From positions 62,001-126,000 of the forward strand of contig NZ_LRPE01000009.1 in NCBI RefSeq assembly GCF_001605885.1: 64,000 nucleotides of DNA, in the 5' to 3' direction. Made by a program: the position numbers and the translations under genes. Source of the stretch: Acinetobacter lactucae. Lineage in GTDB: Bacteria; Pseudomonadota; Gammaproteobacteria; Pseudomonadales; Moraxellaceae. The notes under the pieces were generated by a model, which was given only the letters and a program-made list of their open reading frames with translations, had not been told where the DNA came from and did not search any database. Below, one piece after another: positions 26,808 to 33,887 of this stretch. Numbering within the stretch: the stretch's first letter is position 1; each line of letters starts with the position of its first letter.

Positions 26808-27677
26808 TTAGATTTTCTGACTAGTTTGTTGAGCATTTAATAAATCAAGAGGATTCATCATTCTACCCTCATGCTCCACAAACCCTACAAATGTACTACT
26901 CATGTTCCAGCCTAATAGCCCCTTCAGCTCATCTGAAAAATTACTCATTGATTCAGGTGACATAGAAAGATAATGATTCTCTTCTTGTCTTAAAAAAGCT
27001 AAATCATAAGACATAGTCAAACCAATTCGAGGTTCACTGCTAACATTTTCTCCCCCGCCATGATAAGTTGATCCAATCCAGATTAAAGCATCCCCAGCTT
27101 TCATTTCTGCAGAAACTGCTTCATCTATTTGAGGCCCTCTTTGGTCATCCCATAAATGGCTTTGAGGGATCACTTTTGTAGCACCATTTTCTTCAGTAAA
27201 GTCAGTAACAGCAACCATAATTTGTACACGTGCTTCGCGCCCATATATAGGATGACGCCACATCCATACGGCATCATCACGATGCAGAGGTTGAGCTTTT
27301 TGACCTGGCCAAATTTGAATGGCTTGAGTCATTCCGATTTGAACGTCTGGGATAAGTTCTACTCTATTTTCACCACTCCAAAAATGTAAAGGCTTTTGAA
27401 GGATAGCTTTTGCAGTTTCAAAAAAGACTGGATTCATTGCGACCAATTGCATTTGTGGTAAACGTGAGAATAATCGGCTCATTCTTCGTGTTTTAGTACC
27501 TGCAAAATATTCATCCTCACCATCAGGGATACTATCTAATTGTTTAGATAATTCTTGATAGATTTCTTGGTTAAGCTCTTCATTTAAAAAATTTTCAATA
27601 ATTACTCCACCATCTTTCATGATAGTAGAAACAATTTCATTGATTTCGGTATCTTTACTTAGCTTTGTTAATGACAT
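26808..27677 (-). CDS. phytanoyl-CoA dioxygenase (PhyH) family protein, second paralogue
   Basis: A 289-residue Fe(II)/2-oxoglutarate oxygenase with intact ligands His132 and Asp134 (LHRDDAVW), His206 (TYHGGGEN) and Arg217. ENGATKVIPQSHLWDD at 163-178 matches the family core. It is clearly diverged from the paralogue at 14889-15761 (different N-terminus and a WMWRHPIYGREAR insertion after the HxD motif), so it likely accepts a different substrate. AAGGA precedes the start. Two copies of the 23-bp palindrome lie 123 and 185 bp upstream. Substrate unknown. Confidence 0.87.
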   Translation of the reverse strand: MSLTKLSKDTEINEIVSTIMKDGGVIIENFLNEELNQEIYQELSKQLDSIPDGEDEYFAGTKTRRMSRLFSRLPQMQLVAMNPVFFETAKAILQKPLHFWSGENRVELIPDVQIGMTQAIQIWPGQKAQPLHRDDAVWMWRHPIYGREARVQIMVAVTDFTEENGATKVIPQSHLWDDQRGPQIDEAVSAEMKAGDALIWIGSTYHGGGENVSSEPRIGLTMSYDLAFLRQEENHYLSMSPESMSNFSDELKGLLGWNMSSTFVGFVEHEGRMMNPLDLLNAQQTSQKI

Positions 27678-27799
27678 ATGACGTCCTTTTCTTTAACTAT
27701 TTAATATTTAAAGCATTTTTGCTTTACTTTTAAAGTTGCAAAAGCATGCCTATAGAATATTGCTACTTGTATCCATTGTAGGATCTATCAAACATATAA

Positions 27800-27822
27800 T
27801 AAACTACAATTATTATAGCTTA
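27800..27822. promoter_or_regulatory. 23-bp palindromic operator, copy 2
   Basis: TAAACTACA-ATTAT-TATAGCTTA upstream of the second PhyH gene; two-fold symmetric apart from two arm positions and the centre. Same consensus as the other copies. Confidence 0.65.
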
Positions 27823-27861
27823 ATTGCTATTTTTTAATAATAAAACTATTCCAACCAAAAA

Positions 27862-27884
27862 TAAACTATAATTAATATAGTTTA
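27862..27884. promoter_or_regulatory. 23-bp palindromic operator, copy 3 (best match)
   Basis: TAAACTATA-ATTAA-TATAGTTTA, with perfect 9-bp arms. It is the best copy in the window and defines the consensus. It lies 185 bp upstream of the second PhyH gene. Confidence 0.72.
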
Positions 27885-28204
27885 GTAAGAATTTTTTGGA
27901 TTCCTGATCCCATAAATCAGCTACTGACTAATTGAAAAAATTTCTGAGATTTATGTTAATTAGGCAAAGTTAAAAAAGACATAAGGTTTTGATAAGAAAT
28001 AATTAATTTTTATTTATAAACAATATATTTTAGTAATCAACTTATTGCCTGAATTGTATTCTCGGCTATTTTATTAAGCTAGCTTCGCTACTATAAGTTT
28101 CTGTAATCTAAACAATTCTTTTTTATTTGTCTCTTTTAAGTCTATGCTTTATTGTTATATAAATGAGAAATATGAATTTTATAGCTGTGAAATATTGAAG
28201 TAAA

Positions 28205-28252
28205 AATTTAAAAAACACTCTATGAACTCTTAACAATTAAGAGTTCATAGAG
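28205..28252 (-). terminator. intrinsic terminator of TetR gene
   Basis: A perfect 16-bp stem CTCTATGAACTCTTAA / TTAAGAGTTCATAGAG with a 3-nt loop, followed on the minus strand by a T run. It directly follows the TetR stop codon. Confidence 0.88.
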
Positions 28253-28261
28253 GCTTAATTT

Positions 28262-28906
28262 TTAAGCCTCTAGCTTCTTTTTGGGTTCGAAGTCTTCTGG
28301 AAAATAACTTCTTAGATAAGAAATCAATGCTCTTTGGGATTCTTTTACAATTTCATCTGGTAACGAGCCATACTGAAAAAAAGCATTTTTCCAAATTCCA
28401 TCTAAGATATACACTGCAATAATCATTTTTTCTGTATAACGAGCTTTGTTAATCCCTTCAAAGTAATTATCTAGACTATCCATTATTGCCATCGCTAAAG
28501 CAGCACATTGATTTGAATCAACTTCTCTAGTTTCCATTGGTGAATTATTATTTAAAATTAGTTTAGGTACATATGAGTTTTCTCTAAGATGATTCGCACC
28601 AATAGATATAAACTGGCAAATTAACTCTTGCCATGATTCAATATCAGGACTAATTTTTGAACGAATATTTTGTCTCCAATTTTCATGAACTCTTTCAGTA
28701 AGAGCAACCAATATGCTATTTTTATTTGGGAAATGATAGTAGATTGAAGGTAATGCTATTCCAGTTAAGTCAGAAATTTCGACCAGATTAATATCGTTTA
28801 TTTCTTTTTCTTTGAGCAAAGCTTCCATACAATCTAAAATTTGATTGGTTCTTTCTATTTGCCTTTGCTGAGGCGCACGAATGCGTTTTACACGAATATT
28901 ATTCAC
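28262..28906 (-). CDS. TetR family transcriptional regulator
   Basis: A 214-residue regulator with a basic N-terminus (RVKRIRAPQQRQ) and helix-turn-helix at about 16-62 (NQILDCMEALL...LVEISDLTGIALPSIYYHFPNKNSIL). The C-terminal ligand domain is unlike that of the TetR at 21747-22358. The start is GTG with a weak ribosome site. It sits in the middle of the PhyH-like genes, with the 23-bp palindromes on both sides, and is the most likely protein to bind them. This is inference from position. Confidence 0.88.
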   Translation of the reverse strand: MNNIRVKRIRAPQQRQIERTNQILDCMEALLKEKEINDINLVEISDLTGIALPSIYYHFPNKNSILVALTERVHENWRQNIRSKISPDIESWQELICQFISIGANHLRENSYVPKLILNNNSPMETREVDSNQCAALAMAIMDSLDNYFEGINKARYTEKMIIAVYILDGIWKNAFFQYGSLPDEIVKESQRALISYLRSYFPEDFEPKKKLEA

Positions 28907-29342
28907 TACAGATCACCACATATAAAACTTCACAACCTACTGATGAAAGTCTACTTTAGATTAACACTTTGTCCAAACTAATATTTTTTATAGATCTTTT
29001 CAGTAAATTTATTCACCTTTAAGCCTATTGACTGTGTAATTCTTAAAAAAGAATGATTCACATGAGTTATATAGGGCTTATTTTAACACCTCAATAAGCA
29101 AAAACAAATATAGCTTAATAAAAGAATAATTAAAATTAAAACTAATAAGTATTTAATATATATAAATATTTTAAATTAAAATCATGTACATTTTACAACT
29201 AAACTATAATAAAAATAGTTTAAGCTTTATAATCTCTAAGAGTTTTAAAGGAAATTTAAGTAATTTTTGTTTTAGAACTAAAAAATACTCTAGATAAAAA
29301 ATTTAGATTTCCACCTGTTAGAAGATGCATACGGAGCTAGAA
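28907..29342. other. 436-bp AT-rich divergent intergenic region
   Basis: Between the minus-strand TetR gene and the plus-strand PhyH-like pseudoenzyme gene. It holds one 23-bp palindrome (29200-29222). No other gene or repeat is recognised. Confidence 0.5.
29200..29222. promoter_or_regulatory. 23-bp palindromic operator, copy 4
   Basis: TAAACTATA-ATAAA-AATAGTTTA, one arm mismatch. It is 121 bp upstream of the PhyH-like pseudoenzyme start and 294 bp from the TetR start, and nearly identical to the copy at 15797-15819. Confidence 0.68.
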
Positions 29343-29915
29343 ATGGAATTTATACTCAAACATGTTACAGAATTCTCTGTAACTTTATTTCCTAAGAATT
29401 TACATCTACATCTTCAAAAAGATGGCTTTTTATTAATCCGTAATTTTTGGGATAACAATCAAGTTAAATATATAAAAAAGAATAATTATTTTAAATTTGA
29501 TGTAATTAGTAGCTTAGTAGAGATGGATACAATTTTAGAGAAGAATTTAATTTTATATAAAGTACAGTTAGATTTAATAAGGTCAATCAAAACTAATTGT
29601 AATTCAGAAATTTATATAAAAGATTTCAATTTAAAACACACATCTAATAATGCTCAAAAATTTATGAGTTATATTGAAAGGTTTAACCCACAGGATATGA
29701 ATAAGCCTGAAGTGCTTTCCTCAGTAAAATGTATAACTAATTTTAATAATTTAGACAGCCTTGATTTTGATTTATTACTCGGAAGTCATAAATGGGAAGA
29801 TGATCTAGATGCTTTTAGGCTCAGTTCAGATTTATCGGTAAAAGCTTCTATAAACTCAACAGACCTAGCCTTTATCTCTACGCAATTGCTTTATAAACTT
29901 TCCTCAAACACCTAA
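29343..29915 (+). CDS. diverged PhyH-like protein lacking metal ligands (probable pseudoenzyme)
   Basis: A 190-residue protein; the ATG at 29343 is preferred over one at 29325 because GGAG at 29333-29336 is well spaced. It aligns by eye with the PhyH protein of 14889-15761: LQKDGFLLIRNFWDNNQV with LRKDGAVVYEGFASPEQV, NNAQKFMSYIERF with NTAQRLHRDLENF, and LLGSHKWEDD with IPGSHEWDNF. At the metal site His becomes Met108 and Asp becomes Tyr110, and the distal His becomes Tyr184. It is shorter by about 100 residues, including the C-terminal Arg region. It therefore cannot bind iron in the usual way. It could be a regulator or partner of the PhyH enzymes, or a decaying gene that is still open. Confidence 0.7.
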   Translation: MEFILKHVTEFSVTLFPKNLHLHLQKDGFLLIRNFWDNNQVKYIKKNNYFKFDVISSLVEMDTILEKNLILYKVQLDLIRSIKTNCNSEIYIKDFNLKHTSNNAQKFMSYIERFNPQDMNKPEVLSSVKCITNFNNLDSLDFDLLLGSHKWEDDLDAFRLSSDLSVKASINSTDLAFISTQLLYKLSSNT

Positions 29916-29953
29916 AAATCGGTCATTAAGTAAAGTGTCTAAGATCAGTGGCG

Positions 29954-29988
29954 GTAGTTTATATCTCAAGTTTAGCCATATAAACTAC
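29954..29988. terminator. hairpin between convergent PhyH-like genes
   Basis: A perfect 11-bp stem GTAGTTTATAT / ATATAAACTAC with a 13-nt loop, between the stop of the pseudoenzyme gene and the stop of the PhyH pseudogene. No strong T run; probable shared terminator. Confidence 0.5.
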
Positions 29989-30011
29989 TTCACTTAAGTT
30001 CAAAAAGAATT

Positions 30012-30562
30012 CTAATTTAGGCCTAAATAGTCTTCTAATTTTTCGAAATTATGTTGCCAAAGTCCATTACCAGTTTTCGGAAAAATTGACCTAAAACCTA
30101 TAATTTTTTGAACACGTGCAGGTAAATTTCTGACAATTTCTAGATCTATTGAAAATGGATAAGTTTCTTCAGGAGTAAAATATCCTGGAATCATTGGCAA
30201 TGAAGTACCCCGTCTATATTCATTACCAGTTTTATTTTCACCGCCAGAATGGATAACCTTACCTTCCCAAATTAGCATATCGCCTGCTTTCATGAGAGCG
30301 GGAATAGTCTCTTGGTGTCTAAAGCGTTCTTCATCAGACATTTCAAAATTATCCCATTCATGACTACCTGGAACTACACGCGTAGCTCCATTTTCTTCAG
30401 TAAAATCTGTTAAGGCTATCATGCAATTTGTAGTAACACAGGGTCCTTTTTTACCCATCTCAATAAAAGCGGGGAAATTCTCTAAATCTCGGTGTAATGG
30501 TTGGGCTGCGTTAAGAGCATCAAAAATTGTTTGTAAATCTACTTTTTTAGTTCCATAACCAT
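30012..30562 (-). pseudogene. PhyH family dioxygenase pseudogene (internal deletion and frameshift)
   Basis: The C-terminal 148 codons (ORF start at 30458) are a close paralogue of the gene at 14889-15761, including GSHEWDNF and VIHSGGENKT. The frame continues upstream through LHRDLENFPAF, so the iron ligands are kept. It then joins directly to DLQTIFDAL, which in the intact gene lies some 110 codons earlier. The original start survives at 30562 with a GAGGAG ribosome site and MVMELKK, but a stop follows after seven codons because of a small frame-shifting deletion. So the gene lost about 330 bp internally plus a frameshift. A degenerate 23-bp palindrome remains 35 bp upstream. Confidence 0.85.
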
Positions 30563-30596
30563 GTAACTCTCCTCATCCTTAAATATTTCTTACCAC

Positions 30597-30619
30597 TAAA
30601 TTATATAAATTATGGTTTA
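30597..30619. promoter_or_regulatory. 23-bp palindromic operator, copy 5 (degenerate)
   Basis: TAAATTATA-TAAAT-TATGGTTTA upstream of the PhyH pseudogene; two arm mismatches. An overlapping inverted repeat TTTAGTT-ATA-AACTAAA is at 30616-30632. Confidence 0.5.
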
Positions 30620-30747
30620 GTTATAAACTAAATATCATCAATTTTTATAAAAAGCCAAATAAACCACATCAAATATAGTTTAATATTTATAACTCTCTTA
30701 TTCTTTATATTTTTTTAAAGATTTACTTTCTCACTTATCAATTAAGG

Positions 30748-31818
30748 CTAACTTTTTATATTTATTGTGATAATGAATAGACTTCTCGAGTCTTTATTTT
30801 CATATTCAATTGTACCTGAATGAGCTAAAACAATGGCTTGCACGACTGCTAAGCCCAGCCCCGTTCCACCTAAAGCTTTATTTCTGGACTGCTCTACTCT
30901 ATAAAAAGGATTGAATAACTCTTTTTGATATTCAAGTGGAATTCCCGGTCCTTCATCTAGTATTTCTAATGTCCATTGGTCTTGTTCAACTGACGACTTA
31001 ATTTTTAGAACTCCAGAGTTTGAGTATCTAACAGCATTATCAATCAAAGCGATTAAAACTTGTTCTATACGTCTTGAATCGCATCTTACAAAATCATGTG
31101 AAATGTCGTAATCAATAGTAATCTTTGCTTGTATTAGCTTTTCCTCAAACATCTGTACTACTTTTTCAATACATGTTAAAAAATCAACTGACTCAATATT
31201 TAATCTAAGCTGTTTATTTTCAAATAAACTCAATGTTCTCAAGTCTTCTACTAGATGTGACAGCCCCTCTACTTGATTCAATAAACTTCGGATTAGCTCT
31301 GGTTCAGCGTTAAAAACTCCATCAACGATGCCTTGTAATCTACCTTGTAAAATTGTGATAGGCGTTCTTAATTCATGAGCAATAGCAGCATTCCATACTT
31401 GTGCATTTTGCACAGAACTTTCAAGCTTTTGAGCCATATCATTAAAATTTAAAATTAATGTATAAATCTCTGTAGAATGGACTTTTTGATCATTTGCTCG
31501 GGCAGACAAATCACCCTCACTAATTTTATTCGCGGCATCTGCCAATGAATTGATAGGCACAATAAATCTTTTTGCTAACTGCATTCCAATAATTAAAGAA
31601 ATAATTGAACCACATAAAATGACTGTACCTAGCCAAATCCAGTCAATAAAATGAAAATCAGTAAAGTCTCCTTGCAGCGAACTTAATGAAATCCAGTCAT
31701 GATCAATTGCATACTTATAAACTACATAGCCTAGAAATACAGACAATAAAGTGATGCTCAAATTCACCATACTAAAAGCAATAAAAAATTGCTTATTAAT
31801 CCCTAATTTATTTTTCAT
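30748..31818 (-). CDS. adeS: AdeS sensor histidine kinase
   Basis: A 356-residue inner-membrane sensor of the AdeRS two-component system. Two membrane segments lie at about 12-36 and 58-80, a HAMP linker follows (RFIVPINSLADAANKISEGDL), the phospho-acceptor is His148 in AIAHELRTP, and the ATPase motifs DNAVRYS and GTGLGLAVV are intact. It phosphorylates AdeR, encoded 48 bp upstream on the same strand. Sequence and order match AdeS of A. baumannii, with noticeable divergence in the periplasmic part and C-terminus. It controls the adeABC pump encoded divergently from adeR. Confidence 0.95.
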   Translation of the reverse strand: MKNKLGINKQFFIAFSMVNLSITLLSVFLGYVVYKYAIDHDWISLSSLQGDFTDFHFIDWIWLGTVILCGSIISLIIGMQLAKRFIVPINSLADAANKISEGDLSARANDQKVHSTEIYTLILNFNDMAQKLESSVQNAQVWNAAIAHELRTPITILQGRLQGIVDGVFNAEPELIRSLLNQVEGLSHLVEDLRTLSLFENKQLRLNIESVDFLTCIEKVVQMFEEKLIQAKITIDYDISHDFVRCDSRRIEQVLIALIDNAVRYSNSGVLKIKSSVEQDQWTLEILDEGPGIPLEYQKELFNPFYRVEQSRNKALGGTGLGLAVVQAIVLAHSGTIEYENKDSRSLFIITINIKS

Positions 31819-31866
31819 TGTCGTATCTCAACTTACAGTATGTCGGCTTGTTTCTGTCCAATCCTA

Positions 31867-32595
31867 TTATTCTTGGGGATGATCTAATCTATACCCGACA
31901 CCACGGACATTAATTAGCATCTGTTCAAGCCCATATTCCTCTAATTTTTTTCTTAATTTACTGACGTGGCTATCCACTGTTCTTTCTAAAGCATCGCTGT
32001 CTGGCAAACATTGACTCATCAATTCTCCACGCGTAAATACTTTATGTGGCTGATTAATCATCAAAAGTAATATTTTATATTCAGTTAATGTCAAGTTAAG
32101 TAAGGTCTTCTTTTCCATCTGATTGATATAAGCACTATGAATCTCAGTATCGATTTCAATATTTTTATAAATCAGATTTTTGATAACCGTTTTTTTATTC
32201 TGATGGGTTCTTCTAAGAACAGCCTGAACACGTGCAACCACTTCATTTGGATTGAAAGGCTTAACCACAAAATCATCTGCGCCGATTCGCAAGGCCATCA
32301 CTTTATCTATATCTTGATCTAATGCAGTCAGCATAATGACGGGCGTTTGTGCTTTTTGACGAATTTTACTGAGTACTTCCCAACCATTAAGTTCAGGTAA
32401 TTTAATATCAAGTAAGATTAAATCAATTGTTTGTGACGCATGAATTTCTATAGCCTGTTTACCATTCATTGCCCGAATAACTCTCATGCCTTCACGTTTT
32501 AAATATTGTTCAATAATGTCACCAATATCGTATTCATCTTCTACAACAAGAATTTGTTTATCACGACAATCAAAAGAAAATGAAGCTTCGAACAT
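31867..32595 (-). CDS. adeR: AdeR response regulator
   Basis: A 242-residue OmpR/PhoB-type regulator. The receiver domain has Asp63 (LLDIKLPELNGW) as phosphorylation site and Lys in VVKPF; the winged-helix DNA-binding domain is at about 145-238 (LTLTEYKILLLM...RTVDSHVSKLRKKL). It matches A. baumannii AdeR over nearly its whole length but lacks the last few residues (ending LDHPQE). It is divergent from adeA, with a direct-repeat binding site between them. It activates adeABC expression and, by known behaviour in A. baumannii, mutations here raise efflux. Confidence 0.95.
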   Translation of the reverse strand: MFEASFSFDCRDKQILVVEDEYDIGDIIEQYLKREGMRVIRAMNGKQAIEIHASQTIDLILLDIKLPELNGWEVLSKIRQKAQTPVIMLTALDQDIDKVMALRIGADDFVVKPFNPNEVVARVQAVLRRTHQNKKTVIKNLIYKNIEIDTEIHSAYINQMEKKTLLNLTLTEYKILLLMINQPHKVFTRGELMSQCLPDSDALERTVDSHVSKLRKKLEEYGLEQMLINVRGVGYRLDHPQE

Positions 32596-32653
32596 AGATA
32601 AATCATCGAAAAATTTCAGACAAACATCATAATACGCTTATTTATGTGCTGAT

Positions 32654-32674
32654 CTCCACACTTTTTCCACATTT
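32654..32674. promoter_or_regulatory. AdeR direct-repeat binding site
   Basis: CTCCACACTT-T-TTCCACATTT, that is, in reverse complement, two copies of an AAGTGTGGAG-like decamer separated by one base, the second degenerate. In A. baumannii AdeR binds such a direct repeat between adeR and adeA. Here it is 68 bp before the adeA start. Confidence 0.8.
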
Positions 32675-32741
32675 CAAAGATCTTGATTACACACTTACCC
32701 AAAATAATAACAACATCAAAAACTCCATAGGGTTGGACAGT

Positions 32742-33887
32742 ATGCAAAAGCATTTTTTACTTCCATTATTTTTGTCTATTGGACTGGTTGTCCAAGGTTG
32801 TAGTTCCGAAGAAGCTAAACAACCAGAAGTACCATCGGCGAAAGTCAGTGTATTAAGTCTTAAGCCACAATCCATTAATTTTAGCGAGAATCTCCCAGCT
32901 CGCGTTCAAGCCTTCCGTACTGCTGAAATTCGTCCGCAAGTCGGCGGTATTATTGAAAAAGTATTATTTACTCAAGGTAGTGAAGTTAGAGCGGGTCAAG
33001 CCCTCTACAAAATTAATGCTGAAACTTTTCAGGCTGATGTAAACAGCAATAAAGCTTCTCTCAATAAAGCCGAAGCTGAAGTCGCACGTTTAAAGGTCCA
33101 GTTGGAACGCTATGAACAACTTTTACCAAGTAATGCGATTAGTAAACAGGAAGTCAGTAATGCTCAGGCTGAATATCGCCAAGCTTTAGCTGATGTCGCG
33201 CAAATGAAAGCTTTACTGGTACGTCAAAATCTTAATTTACAATACGCAAAAGTACGCGCTCCCATCTCTGGACGTATTGGGCAATCATTTGTGACCGAAG
33301 GTGCACTAGTCAGCCAAGGTGACACAAATACTCTTGCTACAGTGCAGCAGATTGACAAAGTTTATGTGGATGTAAAGCAGTCTATTGGTGAATATGAACG
33401 TTTACAGGCTGCACTACAAAGCGGTGAGTTGTCTGCCAATAGTGATAAAACCGTTCGTATTTCTAATAGCCAAGGTCAGTTCTACAATGTTAGCGCAAAG
33501 ATGCTATTTGAGGATATCAATGTAGATCCTGAAACAGGCGATGTCACCATTCGTATTGTAGTAAACAATCCTGAACGTAAATTACTTCCTGGAATGTATG
33601 TGCGTGTCAATATTGACCGAGCATCAGTCCCTCAAGCCCTTCTTGTACCAGCTCAAGCGATCCAGCGTAATAACAATGGTGATCCACAGGTTTATGTCAT
33701 CAATGCTAAAGGCTCTGCAGATATTCGTCCAATTGAACTTGGGCAGCAATATGAACAGTTCTACTTAGTGAATAAAGGGCTCAAAGTAGGTGACAAAGTC
33801 ATCGTTGAGGGAATTGATCGCATTCAACCTAAACAAAAGCTTGAAATAACGAATTGGAAAGCACCTGTTACTAAAGGAGCTCAATGA
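32742..33887 (+). CDS. adeA: AdeA, periplasmic adaptor of RND efflux pump
   Basis: A 381-residue membrane-fusion lipoprotein. The ATG at 32742 gives a lipoprotein signal (MQKHFLLPLFLSIGLVVQGC), matching A. baumannii AdeA; the open frame starting at 32646 would add a non-conserved leader. Barrel-sandwich lipoyl halves (RTAEIRPQVGGIIEKV and IRAPISGRIG-like VRAPISGRIGQSF), a coiled-coil hairpin between them (about 85-160) and the beta-barrel domain are present. It joins AdeB to the outer-membrane channel. Its stop overlaps the adeB start (ATGA). Expression is expected to depend on AdeR. Confidence 0.96.
   Translation: MQKHFLLPLFLSIGLVVQGCSSEEAKQPEVPSAKVSVLSLKPQSINFSENLPARVQAFRTAEIRPQVGGIIEKVLFTQGSEVRAGQALYKINAETFQADVNSNKASLNKAEAEVARLKVQLERYEQLLPSNAISKQEVSNAQAEYRQALADVAQMKALLVRQNLNLQYAKVRAPISGRIGQSFVTEGALVSQGDTNTLATVQQIDKVYVDVKQSIGEYERLQAALQSGELSANSDKTVRISNSQGQFYNVSAKMLFEDINVDPETGDVTIRIVVNNPERKLLPGMYVRVNIDRASVPQALLVPAQAIQRNNNGDPQVYVINAKGSADIRPIELGQQYEQFYLVNKGLKVGDKVIVEGIDRIQPKQKLEITNWKAPVTKGAQ

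Larger units (their letters stand above)
27678..28261. other. 584-bp AT-rich intergenic region with two operators
   Basis: No gene is evident. It contains two 23-bp palindromes (27800-27822 and 27862-27884) and, near the right end, the terminator of the TetR gene. The central part 27900-28200 shows nothing recognisable. Confidence 0.5.

Noticed and set aside
30012..30458. Short independent PhyH protein of 148 residues
   Set aside because: Homology continues upstream of the ATG at 30458, including the iron ligands, so the ORF is part of a broken larger gene.
32646..32741. Longer AdeA start
   Set aside because: The extra 32 residues overlap the regulatory region, carry no signal peptide and are absent from AdeA as known; the lipoprotein signal starts at 32742.
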